This document shows, piece by piece, positions 39,149 to 48,066 of a DNA stretch of 64,000 nt. The stretch spans positions 484,106 through 548,105 of the forward strand of contig NZ_HG964453.1 of the NCBI RefSeq assembly GCF_000612725.1. The letters run 5' to 3'. The translations under genes and the position numbers were made by a program. Under the pieces are notes generated by a model, which was not told where the DNA came from, ran no database searches, and worked only from the letters and a program-made list of their open reading frames with translations. The DNA is from Mycolicibacterium austroafricanum (GTDB lineage: Bacteria; Actinomycetota; Actinomycetes; Mycobacteriales; Mycobacteriaceae). Positions within the stretch are counted from its first letter, which is position 1. Every line of letters begins with the position of its first letter.

Positions 39149-40393
39149 TCAGGTCAGCGACAGCGTGACGGCGCCGCCCTTGGGGTCGGCGTCGGCCACC
39201 AGCGACCACGGCGCCCGGTAGATCCGGCCCGGTGCGGCGGGCCACGGCGTGCGTTTGGTCGCCAGCACCCGGCCGTCCTGCACCGCACGCAGCTTCGGCA
39301 GCCGTCGGTACTCGTCGGTCCACAGCAGCAGATCACCCCGGGCCGGAATTCCGCCGTCCGCCGAGACGAGTTGCGGGGCAACCCACCGCAACGGCGTCTC
39401 GACCCGGATCGGCGCGACCGCGGGCGTCGGGGCGGCCTCGTCGCGACTGGTAAGCCAGGCCCGCACCGCCGACGCGACATGACGGCCGTCGAGCGCGGCG
39501 CCGTCGGCGGTGTCCACCGGATGCAGCAGATTGCCGACCGCGAACACGCCGGGCCGGCTGGTCCGCAACGCGGGGTCGACGACGGGGCCGCGGGTGGCCG
39601 GATCCATCTGCAGCCCGGCGGTGCGGGCGAGCTCGTGGTCCGGTATCCAGTCGCCGGTGAACACCACGGTGTCACAGGCGATCTCGCGGCGGTCTCCGGT
39701 GGCGGTGTGCTCGACGGTGACCGAGCGGACGCGGTCCTTGCCATGGATGCCGACCACTGCGCTGCCGGTCAGCACCGGTCCGTCCAGCAGCAGCCGCCCC
39801 GCGGACCGGAACGCCGCGTACGCCTCGGCGCGCGGGTACGCGCTGACCATCGCCGCAGTGGTGCAACCTGATTCGCGAAGCGTCAGCGCGGCCGACCAAC
39901 TGACCAGTTCTGCGCCGACGATCACCGCGCGGCTGCCGACGCGGGCATGATGCAGGTGGACCAGGTTCTGCAGCTGACCGGTGGTGTACACGCCGTCGGG
40001 CCGGTCACCGGGCACCAGCCGCGCGGGGCGGGGGCGCTCACGGGCGCCGGTCGCGAGGATCACCGCGTCGGCGGTGACGGTCCGCACCCCTCGGGGGGAG
40101 GTGACCTGCAGGGTGCGCTCGCCAGCCCAGCCGGTGACCATCGCCTCGGTCTCCAGCACGGCGCCCGCGTCCGCTGCCATCGCCGACAGTCGCCGGGCGT
40201 ATTCGGGGCCCGAGATGAAGCGGTGCAGATCCCGTATGCCGTATCCGGGGTGGTCGCTGTGCCGCGGTATCCCACCGGTCTGGGCCTCACGCTCCATCAC
40301 CAGGACCTCGCCGTCCACCAGCGGTGCCAGCGTCGCGGCCGCGGTCAGTCCCGAGGGGCCGCCGCCGATGACGGCCACTGCGACATGGTTCAT
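39149..40393 (-). CDS. NAD(P)/FAD-dependent oxidoreductase, partner flavoprotein
   Basis: Pyridine-nucleotide-disulfide-type flavoprotein of 414 aa with the FAD motif VIGGGPSGLTAAATLAPL (residues 8-25), a central ATGARERPRPARLVPG segment and a second nucleotide-binding site (AVIVGAELVSWSAALTL) whose glycine pattern is degenerate. FAVGNLLHPVDTADGAALDG near the C-terminus contacts FAD. The family includes the small flavoproteins paired with GlpA-like dehydrogenases and the alpha subunits of opine oxidases. It overlaps the next gene upstream by four bases and is the last gene of the APC-kinase operon. Confidence 0.85.
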   Translation of the reverse strand: MNHVAVAVIGGGPSGLTAAATLAPLVDGEVLVMEREAQTGGIPRHSDHPGYGIRDLHRFISGPEYARRLSAMAADAGAVLETEAMVTGWAGERTLQVTSPRGVRTVTADAVILATGARERPRPARLVPGDRPDGVYTTGQLQNLVHLHHARVGSRAVIVGAELVSWSAALTLRESGCTTAAMVSAYPRAEAYAAFRSAGRLLLDGPVLTGSAVVGIHGKDRVRSVTVEHTATGDRREIACDTVVFTGDWIPDHELARTAGLQMDPATRGPVVDPALRTSRPGVFAVGNLLHPVDTADGAALDGRHVASAVRAWLTSRDEAAPTPAVAPIRVETPLRWVAPQLVSADGGIPARGDLLLWTDEYRRLPKLRAVQDGRVLATKRTPWPAAPGRIYRAPWSLVADADPKGGAVTLSLT

Positions 40394-41775
40394 CGGTCCG
40401 CTCCCGCCCGGAGCAGCGCCTGGGTGTGCGCGCCACAGTAGAACCCCTGGCAGCGCCCGTTCATCACCCGGGTGCGTCGGCGCAGCCCGTCGAGGTCGGC
40501 GGGCGGAATGGGGGAGTCGAACGCATCGCGGATCTCACCGGCGCTGACCCGCTCGCAGAAGCAGACGATGCGGCCGTACTCGGGGTCGGCGGCCACGCGT
40601 CCGGTGTCCTGGTACGGGCGCACGCCGGCCTCCCCGAGGTTGGGCATCCGCGGCGGCGGTGGCAGGTCGTCGCGCTCGGTGACGTCGACACCGGCCTCGC
40701 CCAGCAACCCGCTCACGTACTCGGCGATCGCCATCCCCGAAGTCAGTCCGGTGGAGCGGATTCCGCCGACGAGGAGGTAACGCTGCTGGACGTCGACGTC
40801 GATGAGGTAGTCGTCATGGTCGGTCGCGGCGCGCAGGCCCGCGTAGCCGGCGGTGATCTCCTCGTCGAACAGCGACGGCATCAGAGCGCGGCCCTTCGAC
40901 ACCAGGAACTCGAAGCCCTTCTCGGAGGTGCCCGTGGCAGTGCGGTCTTCGAGGTTCTCCGACGTCGGGCCGACCATTACATTGCCGTAGATGGTCGGGC
41001 TGACCAGCACACCCTTGCCTCGCGACGACGGCACGGCCAGCACGATCAGCGGCACCATCGGCCGGGTCAGCTTGTCGAACACCAGAAGCTCGCCCCGGCG
41101 CGGAGTCACGGTGAAACGGCGGTAGCCGAATTCGGCGTCGAGGTGGTCGGCGCCCAGTCCGGCGGCGTTGATGACCCAGCGCGCACGCACCTCACCGGAG
41201 GTGGTGCGCAACGTGGTGTGCTCGGGACCGGTTTCCACCGCGGTGACGCGCGCCCCACGCAGCAGCCGTGCGCCGCGGGCCACCGCATCGGTGGCCAGCG
41301 CCAGGTTCGTGGTCCACGTGCAGATGATCGCCTCGCCGGGGACGTCGAGTCCTGCCAGCGCGCCCGGGCCCAGGTCGGGCACCCGCCGGTACACCTCGTC
41401 GGCCCCCACGATGCCGCACGCGCGATAGCCGTTGCGTTCGGCCTTGACCATCAGCCCGGGAAGCGCGCCCGCCTCTTCCTCGGTCCAGGCGACCAGCATG
41501 GCCCCGGTGCGTTCCACCGGGATGCCGGTCTGCCCGGCGTACTCACCGAGCAGCTGGTAACCGCGGGCGACCAGGCGTGACTCCAGCGTGCCGGGGGTGG
41601 CGTCGAATCCGGTGTGCAACAGCGCGGTGTTGGCCTTGCTGGTGCCGTCGCCGACGTCGCCGCGCGCCTCCAGCAGCGTCACCGACAGCCCGGTGCCCGA
41701 CAGGGCACGGGCGATCGCACAACCCACGATCCCGGCGCCGATCACGACGACGTCCGAGATGTCCTGCCGACTCAT
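40390..41775 (-). CDS. GlpA-like FAD dehydrogenase with C-terminal 2Fe-2S (BFD) domain
   Basis: A 461-residue flavoprotein: a glycerol-3-phosphate-dehydrogenase/DAAO-type FAD domain (VVIGAGIVGCAIARAL, residues 10-25), a substrate region, and a C-terminal BFD-like 2Fe-2S domain with CFC and RCQGFYC cysteines. Electrons from the oxidised substrate would pass through this cluster to the neighbouring flavoprotein. Families of this design occur next to a kinase gene in Firmicute glycerol loci, together with a DUF1667 protein that is absent here. The natural substrate is therefore predicted to be a phosphorylated polyol. Confidence 0.87.
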   Translation of the reverse strand: MSRQDISDVVVIGAGIVGCAIARALSGTGLSVTLLEARGDVGDGTSKANTALLHTGFDATPGTLESRLVARGYQLLGEYAGQTGIPVERTGAMLVAWTEEEAGALPGLMVKAERNGYRACGIVGADEVYRRVPDLGPGALAGLDVPGEAIICTWTTNLALATDAVARGARLLRGARVTAVETGPEHTTLRTTSGEVRARWVINAAGLGADHLDAEFGYRRFTVTPRRGELLVFDKLTRPMVPLIVLAVPSSRGKGVLVSPTIYGNVMVGPTSENLEDRTATGTSEKGFEFLVSKGRALMPSLFDEEITAGYAGLRAATDHDDYLIDVDVQQRYLLVGGIRSTGLTSGMAIAEYVSGLLGEAGVDVTERDDLPPPPRMPNLGEAGVRPYQDTGRVAADPEYGRIVCFCERVSAGEIRDAFDSPIPPADLDGLRRRTRVMNGRCQGFYCGAHTQALLRAGADR

Positions 41776-43235
41776 GATGTGCTCTCCTTGTGTGAATCAT
41801 GTTGAGCCAGCGTCATTTCGGCGGCACGACGCCAACGGTCCAGAAAGTCTGCGGCGCGGTCGGCCGACCAGCGCGGTTCGTAGGTGTGGTGCGGGAACCA
41901 TGTCCCCACCGCATCTGCGGCGGAGGTCCCGGGTTCGAGCGCGAGCCGCGCGCAGGCGGCGGCACCCAGTGCGGTGGCGTGCAGCGACGGGTACACGTCG
42001 ACCGGCATCCGGGCCAGATCGGCCTGGGCCTGCATCAACGCCGTGGACCGCGTCAGGCCGCCGTCCACCCGCAGCCGCGTGAGCGGCCGGCCCAGGTCGG
42101 CGGACACCAGGTCGGTCAGCGCCGTCACCTGGGCGGCGATACCTTCCACCAGTGCGCGCACCAGCTGCCCGCGGCCGCTGGACAGCGTCATGCCCGAGAA
42201 CGAGGCGGTCGCGGCCGAATCCCACCACGGCGCCGCCAGTCCGGCCAGCGCAGGCACGCACAACACGCCGTCGCTGGATTCGGCTGCCGCGGAATCGATT
42301 TGATCGGCGGCTGGCACGAGCCCCAGCTCGACGGCCCACCTGACCGCCGACGCCGCGGTGTAGACCTGGCCGTCGATGCAATACGACGTCGCGCCGCGCA
42401 ACCGCCACGCCACCGACGTCGTCAGCCCCGAGGTCGACCGCACGGGTTCGGACCCCAGCTGTGCCAGCAGGAACGCGCCGGTGCCGTAGGTGCATTTCGC
42501 CGAGCCCGCCTCCAGGCAGCTCTCGGCCAGCAGCGCGGCCTGCTGGTCGACGATCAGGCCTGCCACCGGCAGTGTGGGCCCGAAGACGTCGGTGGTACCC
42601 ACGATCTCGTCGCTGCCGACGATCTCGGGCATCGCCTCGTCGTCGAGTCCGAACAGGGTCAGCAGGTCCTGGTCCCACTGCGCGCTGTCCAGCGAGATGA
42701 GCAGTGACCGGCTGGCGGTGGACGCGTCGGTGACGAACGCGCCGCACAACCGGTGCACCAGCCAGGTATCGGTCGTCGTCACGACGCCGGCCCGGGTCAG
42801 GTGGGAGCGGATCCACGCCATCTTCGGTGCCGAGAAGTACGGATCGAGCACCAGACCGGTGCGGCGAGCCACCTCCTCGGCGCGGTCGGCCACCGCGGCG
42901 CACAGGGATTCGGCGCGCCGGTCCTGCCACACCACCGCCGGGGTGAGCGCTCGGCCGGTGGCGCGGTCCCAGGCGAGCACCGTCTCGCCCTGGTTCGCCA
43001 GCGCGACCGCGGCGACCGGGACGTCCGCCTGTGCCAGCGCGCGGCGGCCTGCGGTGACGACGGAGTCGAACAGCGCCTCGGGGTCCTGTTCGACGCCTCC
43101 GCCGGCGAGGTAGGCCGGGCGCAGCGACACCTCGGCGGTGGCAAGAACCCGACCCGCCCCGTCGACGACGACAGCCTTGGTACCCGAGGTGCCTTGGTCG
43201 ATGGCCAGGATGTGGTGCATCGGTTCGTCCGTCAC
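41772..43235 (-). CDS. FGGY-family carbohydrate kinase
   Basis: ATP-dependent kinase of 487 aa, closest in layout to glycerol kinases. Signatures: LAIDQGTSGTKAVVVD near the N-terminus, a central KCTYGTGAFLLAQLG phosphate-binding region, and LRVDGGLTRSTALMQAQADL near residue 395. GTG 43235 overlaps the stop of the permease gene (GTGA); an internal ATG 15 bases later (MHHILAIDQG) is a possible alternative start. It presumably phosphorylates the compound imported by the APC permease. Glycerol, erythritol and other polyols are candidates. Confidence 0.88.
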   Translation of the reverse strand: MTDEPMHHILAIDQGTSGTKAVVVDGAGRVLATAEVSLRPAYLAGGGVEQDPEALFDSVVTAGRRALAQADVPVAAVALANQGETVLAWDRATGRALTPAVVWQDRRAESLCAAVADRAEEVARRTGLVLDPYFSAPKMAWIRSHLTRAGVVTTTDTWLVHRLCGAFVTDASTASRSLLISLDSAQWDQDLLTLFGLDDEAMPEIVGSDEIVGTTDVFGPTLPVAGLIVDQQAALLAESCLEAGSAKCTYGTGAFLLAQLGSEPVRSTSGLTTSVAWRLRGATSYCIDGQVYTAASAVRWAVELGLVPAADQIDSAAAESSDGVLCVPALAGLAAPWWDSAATASFSGMTLSSGRGQLVRALVEGIAAQVTALTDLVSADLGRPLTRLRVDGGLTRSTALMQAQADLARMPVDVYPSLHATALGAAACARLALEPGTSAADAVGTWFPHHTYEPRWSADRAADFLDRWRRAAEMTLAQHDSHKESTS

Positions 43236-44710
43236 TCCCGCAGTTCAGCGTCGATCGAATGCATGTCGGGCATCGACAGGCTCTCCTTGCCGTGACGGAT
43301 CAGCAGGTATGCCAGGTAGGCCGCGCCGACCGCCACCATCACAATGACGTAGGACCACGCCTCCTTGAAAGACGCGTCGCGGAACAGCGCCAGCTCGAAC
43401 GCCAGCCATACCACCGCCACCACCAGGATGGGCGCTTCCCACCGGCCGAGGTCGAATTTGCCGTTACTCGGCAGGGATTTGCGCTTCACCAGGTAGAGCA
43501 CCACGGTGGAGGCGTACATGACTGCAGGCAGCAGGGTTGCGGCACCGAAGAGAGTGAACAACGCTGTCTCGCTGCGCGCGAAGATCGCCAGGATCAGCTG
43601 CGCCAGGCAGAAGTAGAGCAGCGTGGCCTTGAGCGGAGTGTGGAACCGCGGGGAGATCTGGTGCCACTGCTGCCAGCCCGGGAAGCGCTCGTCGCGTGAC
43701 ATCGCCCAGGTCAGGCGCACTCCGGTGATCATGATGACCAGACCGCACGCGAAGATGGCCAGCACGACCATCAGCAGCAGCAGGGTGGCGACGGCGGATC
43801 CGAGCGTCTTGTCGATGACGTCGGCGATCGGCGTGCCGGATTCGGCCAGCGCCACCGGGTCACCCGCGGCCAGCGTGACCGCGATCAGGAACACGAACCC
43901 GAGCACGCCGGAGGCCAGCACGGCCTGCCACATCGCCCGCGGCACCACGCGTTCGGGGTCGTGGGTCTCCTCGGCCAGGTTGGCCGCGGACTCGAAGCCG
44001 ACGATCGTGAACGCGCCCAGCAGGAACCCCAGCATCCACGGGCCTGCCGACGTCCAGTCACCGAAGCTCCAGAACCCGTCGGCCGGCACGGCGCCCTTGC
44101 TGAACAGGTTGGCGAAGTCCATGTCACCCCGAACCGCCGCGACGACCAGCAGCAGCACGGTCAACGCGACCATGCCGATCAGTTCGAGGGTGACCAGGCC
44201 GTTGTTGACCCGCTCGGCCCACGGTGTCGAGAACGCCACCAGCAGGGCCTGGAGCAGCAGCACCGCGGCCGTCATCACCCACGCGATGGTCGCCGTGCTC
44301 TCGTAGTTCAGCAGCACCGGCAGGATCGTCGAGGCGATCGTGTAGTCGACCGCGCAGACGACGACGGCCAGGAAGGTGAACGAGATCCAGCCGATGATCC
44401 AGCCCAGGATCGGGTTCGCCAGCCGCGACATCCACTGGTAGTGGTAGCCGGTCACCGGAATCCGGGAGGCCAGCGCGCCGAGAACGAAGGCGACCGCGAG
44501 CTGTCCGATCACCGCGATCGGCCAGGTCCAGATGCCGACGGGTCCCGAGCTGTTGAGCACCGATCCATAGGTCGTGAAGATGCCGGTGGCGATCGAGACG
44601 AACGCGAACGCGACGGCGAAGGACGCGAACTTGCCGGTCCGCCGCTCCAGCGACTGCTTGTAGCCGAACTGGGCGAGATCTTCGGAGTCGCTCCGATCGA
44701 GTTCTGACAC
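43232..44710 (-). CDS. APC-superfamily permease
   Basis: Inner-membrane transporter of 492 aa with 12 predicted helices. The family motif lies in the first helices (FASFAVAFAFVSIATGIFTTYGS) and the conserved GFESAANLAEETHDPERVVPRA block near residue 250. APC transporters usually carry amino acids, amines or other cations, so its pairing with a sugar-type kinase is unusual. GTG 44710 follows GGAG. It heads a four-gene operon under a HutC-type operator. Confidence 0.92.
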   Translation of the reverse strand: MSELDRSDSEDLAQFGYKQSLERRTGKFASFAVAFAFVSIATGIFTTYGSVLNSSGPVGIWTWPIAVIGQLAVAFVLGALASRIPVTGYHYQWMSRLANPILGWIIGWISFTFLAVVVCAVDYTIASTILPVLLNYESTATIAWVMTAAVLLLQALLVAFSTPWAERVNNGLVTLELIGMVALTVLLLVVAAVRGDMDFANLFSKGAVPADGFWSFGDWTSAGPWMLGFLLGAFTIVGFESAANLAEETHDPERVVPRAMWQAVLASGVLGFVFLIAVTLAAGDPVALAESGTPIADVIDKTLGSAVATLLLLMVVLAIFACGLVIMITGVRLTWAMSRDERFPGWQQWHQISPRFHTPLKATLLYFCLAQLILAIFARSETALFTLFGAATLLPAVMYASTVVLYLVKRKSLPSNGKFDLGRWEAPILVVAVVWLAFELALFRDASFKEAWSYVIVMVAVGAAYLAYLLIRHGKESLSMPDMHSIDAELRE

Positions 44711-44731
44711 CGCTTACTCCGTTCGAGTTGG

Positions 44732-44756
44732 TGGTATAGACCATGTGGTTGAACCA
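44732..44756. promoter_or_regulatory. HutC/GntR-type operator of the APC operon
   Basis: TGGTATAGACCA (44732-44743) differs at one base from the TGGTCTAGACCA core known for HutC-family regulators such as DasR. A second palindrome TGGTT-G-AACCA is at 44746-44756. The first includes the presumed -10 of the permease gene (TATACC on the minus strand), so binding should repress it. Confidence 0.65.
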
Positions 44757-44842
44757 AAGTAACGGATGGAGGGGCCTTCCGGTCAACGATGTAACAGCTT
44801 GTTTACCCGGCAGGTGTGGCGACCGAAGTCGACTTACGTCGC

Positions 44843-44848
44843 TACGCT
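44843..44848 (+). promoter_or_regulatory. Predicted leaderless promoter of the GntR gene
   Basis: TACGCT, then six bases, then ATG 44855; the same hexamer and spacing as in front of proA. Confidence 0.45.
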
Positions 44849-44854
44849 GCAGGG

Positions 44855-45583
44855 ATGCCCGCTGGCACGCCCCTGTACATGACGATCGCCGCCGACGTCC
44901 GCGACCGCATCGCCACCGAGCAGCTCGGGCCCCACACCCTGCTGCCGTCCGAGCGCGAGCTCGCCGAGCAGCACGGCGTCAGCCGCATGACCGCCCGTCA
45001 GGCGCTGTCCCTGCTGGAGAGCGAGGGTATGGTCTACCGGAAGCCGCCCCGCGGCACGTTCGTCGCCGAGCCCCGGGTCCGATTCCACGTCGGCAGTTTC
45101 TCCGAGGAGGTGGCGCGGATGGGCCGGCGTCCGGCCGCGCGGCAGCTGTGGGCCGAACACCAGCTCGCCAGCCCCGCGGTGCGGCGCGCGCTCGGCCTTG
45201 CCGAGGGTGCCGCGGTCCATGTGTTCCACCGGTTGCGCAGTGTCGACGACGTGCCGTTCGCGCTGGAGACGACGTACCTGCCCGCCGACCTGACCCCCGG
45301 CATCCTCGAGATCACCGATGAGGGTTCGTTGTGGGCCGTGCTGCGGTCGCGGTACGGGGTCGAGCTGGCACGCTCGACCGCGGTGCTGGAATCGATCGTG
45401 CTCGACGACGCCTCGAGCATGCAGTTGGGTGTGCGGGCCGGATCGGCGGGCACCCTGCTGACCCGCACCACCGAGGACACCGCGGGGCGCTGCGTGGAGT
45501 ACGCCAGGGACGTCTACCGAGCCGACCGCGCCTCGTTCGAGGTGTCCGAGGAGCTCAGGACCCCTCGCCTGTCGGCTGTCTGA
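44855..45583 (+). CDS. GntR-family regulator, HutC subfamily
   Basis: Repressor of 242 aa. The N-terminal winged helix (LPSERELAEQHGVSRMTARQ, about residues 29-48) is followed by a UTRA effector domain (RRPAARQLWAEHQLAS, then FALETTYLPADL and VEYARDVYRADRASFEV). The UTRA fold usually binds a phosphorylated sugar or related metabolite, which agrees with the kinase in the divergent operon. I prefer ATG 44855 over GTG 44816 because it places the HTH normally and matches a leaderless promoter. Confidence 0.92.
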   Translation: MPAGTPLYMTIAADVRDRIATEQLGPHTLLPSERELAEQHGVSRMTARQALSLLESEGMVYRKPPRGTFVAEPRVRFHVGSFSEEVARMGRRPAARQLWAEHQLASPAVRRALGLAEGAAVHVFHRLRSVDDVPFALETTYLPADLTPGILEITDEGSLWAVLRSRYGVELARSTAVLESIVLDDASSMQLGVRAGSAGTLLTRTTEDTAGRCVEYARDVYRADRASFEVSEELRTPRLSAV

Positions 45584-45610
45584 GTCGGCGCTCCCGTAAG
45601 CTCGCTATTC

Positions 45611-46255
45611 GTGCAAGCAGGCGGCCGACGGCAGAGAAGGCTGGGCGTGATGGGTGGGACGTTCGATCCCATCCACAACGGCCACCTCGTCGCGGCCAGC
45701 GAGGTCGCCGACCGATTCGATCTCGACGAGGTGGTGTTCGTCCCGACGGGCCAGCCATGGCAGAAGCGGGCCCGCGCCGTCACCGCGGCGGAGGACCGCT
45801 ACCTGATGACGGTGATCGCGACGGCATCCAACCCGAGGTTCACGGTCAGTCGGGTGGACATCGACCGCGGCGGTGCCACCTACACCAAGGACACCCTGCG
45901 GGATCTGCGCGCGCAGAACCCCGACGCGGATCTGTTCTTCATCACCGGTGCCGACGCGCTGGCCTCGATCCTGTCGTGGCAGAACTGGGAGGAGATGTTC
46001 TCGATCGCCCGGTTCATCGGCGTCAGCAGACCGGGATACGAGCTCGACGGCAAGCACATCTCGGCCGCCATGGCCGAACTGCCCGACGACGCGTTGCATC
46101 TGATCGAGGTCCCCGCGCTGGCCATCTCGTCCACCGACTGCCGGATGCGCGCCGAGCAGTCGCGACCCATCTGGTATCTGGTCCCCGACGGCGTCGTGCA
46201 GTACGTCGCCAAACGGAACCTCTACCGCCGTGAAGGTGAAGGAGTCCGTCCCTGA
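45611..46255 (+). CDS. nadD: Nicotinate-nucleotide adenylyltransferase
   Basis: Joins nicotinate mononucleotide and ATP to give deamido-NAD, the substrate of NadE, 214 aa. The nucleotidyltransferase motif [17 protein letters not shown] is at residues 15-31 and [15 protein letters not shown] near residue 175. GTG 45611 adds a short basic N-terminus; a -10-like TAAGCT ends eight bases before it. It is the Rv2421c equivalent and leads the nadD-rsfS-gpgP-octT run. Confidence 0.96.
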   Translation: MQAGGRRQRRLGVMGGTFDPIHNGHLVAASEVADRFDLDEVVFVPTGQPWQKRARAVTAAEDRYLMTVIATASNPRFTVSRVDIDRGGATYTKDTLRDLRAQNPDADLFFITGADALASILSWQNWEEMFSIARFIGVSRPGYELDGKHISAAMAELPDDALHLIEVPALAISSTDCRMRAEQSRPIWYLVPDGVVQYVAKRNLYRREGEGVRP

Positions 46256-46644
46256 CCGCCTCAGCCGAAGCCATCGCCATGGCCACCGTCGCCGCCAGGG
46301 CGGCGGCGGCCAAACTCGCCGAGGACGTCGTCGTCATCGACGTGTCCGGCCAACTCGTCATCACCGACTGCTTCGTCATCGCCTCCGGTTCCAACGAGCG
46401 ACAGGTCAACGCGATCGTCGACGAGGTCGAGGAGAAGATGCGACTGGCCGGCTACAAGCCGGCACGCCGGGAGGGCACCCGCGAAGGCCGCTGGACGCTG
46501 CTCGACTACGTCGACATCGTGGTGCACATCCAGCACAAGGACGAGCGCAACTTCTATGCGCTGGACCGGCTCTGGCGGGACTGCCCCACAGTGCCAGTGG
46601 ACCTCGACGCACGACCGGAGGACGTGCCGGGAGACGCCGAATGA
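46252..46644 (+). CDS. rsfS: Ribosomal silencing factor RsfS
   Basis: Binds ribosomal protein L14 and blocks subunit joining when nutrients are scarce. The family core [20 protein letters not shown] and [20 protein letters not shown] is clear. The conserved N-terminal helix ([20 protein letters not shown]) starts upstream of the first ATG (46279). The only codon that fits is CTG 46252, overlapping the nadD stop as CTGA and preceded at eight bases by GGTGAAGGAG. I therefore annotate a CTG start (130 aa); ATG 46279 (121 aa) is the conservative alternative. Confidence 0.9.
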   Translation: MTASAEAIAMATVAARAAAAKLAEDVVVIDVSGQLVITDCFVIASGSNERQVNAIVDEVEEKMRLAGYKPARREGTREGRWTLLDYVDIVVHIQHKDERNFYALDRLWRDCPTVPVDLDARPEDVPGDAE

Positions 46645-47318
46645 GGGTGCGTCGCCTCGTCATGCTGCGCCACGGGCAGACCGAGTACAACGCGGGCAGC
46701 CGGATGCAGGGCCAGCTGGACACCGATCTGAGTGACCTGGGCCGCGAACAGGCCGTGGCCGCCGCCGAAGTGCTCGCCAAACGTCAACCGCTGCTGATCG
46801 TCTCATCGGATCTGCGCCGGGCGCTGGACACCGCCGTCGCCCTCGGTGACCGCAGCGGCCAACCGGTCAGCATCGACACCCGGCTACGTGAGACACACCT
46901 CGGTGACTGGCAGGGCATGACCCACCTCGAGGTCGACGCGGCGGCGCCGGGCGCCCGGCTGGCCTGGCGCGACGACGCCCGCTGGGCCCCGCACGGCGGC
47001 GAGAGTCGGGTCGATGTCGCCGATCGCAGCCTGCCACTGGTGCATGAACTGGTGACCCAGCAGACCGATTGGGGCGCAGCCGGTTCGGATCGCCCGGTGG
47101 TGCTGGTGGCCCACGGCGGCCTGATCGCTGCGCTGACCGCGGCGCTGCTCGGACTGCCGGTCGACAACTGGCCGGTGCTCGGCGGCATGGGCAACGCCAG
47201 CTGGGTGCAGCTGGCCGGACACACCCGGGCCGACGGTGACCCGGGCGCGTTCGCCGACATCCGGTGGCGCCTCGACGTGTGGAACGCCTCGGCGCAGGTT
47301 GCCAACGATGTCCTCTGA
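46641..47318 (+). CDS. gpgP: Glucosyl-3-phosphoglycerate phosphatase
   Basis: Histidine-phosphatase-family enzyme of 225 aa that dephosphorylates glucosyl-3-phosphoglycerate in methylglucose lipopolysaccharide synthesis. The phospho-His motif LRHGQTEYN is at residues 9-17 and the second His in [11 protein letters not shown] near residue 155. ATG 46641 overlaps the rsfS stop (ATGA). The assignment to GpgP rather than a general phosphoglycerate mutase rests on synteny with Rv2419c and the adjoining octT. Confidence 0.9.
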   Translation: MRVRRLVMLRHGQTEYNAGSRMQGQLDTDLSDLGREQAVAAAEVLAKRQPLLIVSSDLRRALDTAVALGDRSGQPVSIDTRLRETHLGDWQGMTHLEVDAAAPGARLAWRDDARWAPHGGESRVDVADRSLPLVHELVTQQTDWGAAGSDRPVVLVAHGGLIAALTAALLGLPVDNWPVLGGMGNASWVQLAGHTRADGDPGAFADIRWRLDVWNASAQVANDVL

Positions 47319-48057
47319 GGCGGCCAGGGGCGGCGCCCGCACCCTGCTGGTCTTCTGCGACTCGCTGTCCTACTACGGGCCGACCGGCGGGCTGCCGTCC
47401 GACGATCCCCGAATCTGGCCGAACATCGTTGCCGCCGAACTAGGTTGGGACGTCGAGCTGATCGGCCGGATCGGTTGGACGAGTCGGGACGTGTGGTGGG
47501 CGGCCACCCAGGATCCGCGGTCGTGGGCCGCGCTGCCGCGGGCGGGTGCGGTGATCTTCGCGACGTCGGGCATGGATTCGCTGCCCTCCCCGCTGCCGAC
47601 CGCGTTGCGTGAGTTGATCCGTTACGTGCGTCCTCCGCGGGTGCGACGCTGGGTGCGCGACGGCTACGGGTGGGTGCAGCCGAAGCTGTCGCCGGTATCA
47701 CGGTCGGCGTTGCCGCCGCAGCTGACCGCCGAATATCTCGAAATGACCAGGGCGGCAATCGACTTCAACCGTCCCGGGATTCCGGTGGTGGCGGCCCTGC
47801 CGTCGGTGCACATCGCCCCGACCTACGGCATGGCCCACCACGGCAGGGCGGGCACCGTCGCGGCCATCACCGAATGGGCCGCCGAACGCGAGGTGCCGCT
47901 GGTCGACCTCAAAGCCGCGGTGGGCGAGGAAGTGATGAGCGGCCGCGGCAATCCCGACGGCATCCACTGGAACTTCGAGGCCCACCGGGCGGTCGCCGAG
48001 CTGATGATCAAAGGACTGTCCGAGGCGGGCGTCGAGGTACCCGCCTCGGACGGCTAG
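47308..48057 (+). CDS. octT: Diglucosylglycerate octanoyltransferase
   Basis: SGNH-hydrolase-like acyltransferase of 249 aa that octanoylates diglucosylglycerate, an early methylglucose lipopolysaccharide intermediate. The nucleophile block is [13 protein letters not shown] near residue 16 and the Asp/His pair is in [12 protein letters not shown] near residue 213. ATG 47308 overlaps the end of gpgP by 11 bp. Synteny with Rv2418c supports the specific name. Confidence 0.88.
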   Translation: MSSEAARGGARTLLVFCDSLSYYGPTGGLPSDDPRIWPNIVAAELGWDVELIGRIGWTSRDVWWAATQDPRSWAALPRAGAVIFATSGMDSLPSPLPTALRELIRYVRPPRVRRWVRDGYGWVQPKLSPVSRSALPPQLTAEYLEMTRAAIDFNRPGIPVVAALPSVHIAPTYGMAHHGRAGTVAAITEWAAEREVPLVDLKAAVGEEVMSGRGNPDGIHWNFEAHRAVAELMIKGLSEAGVEVPASDG

Positions 48058-48066
48058 CGGCCGACC

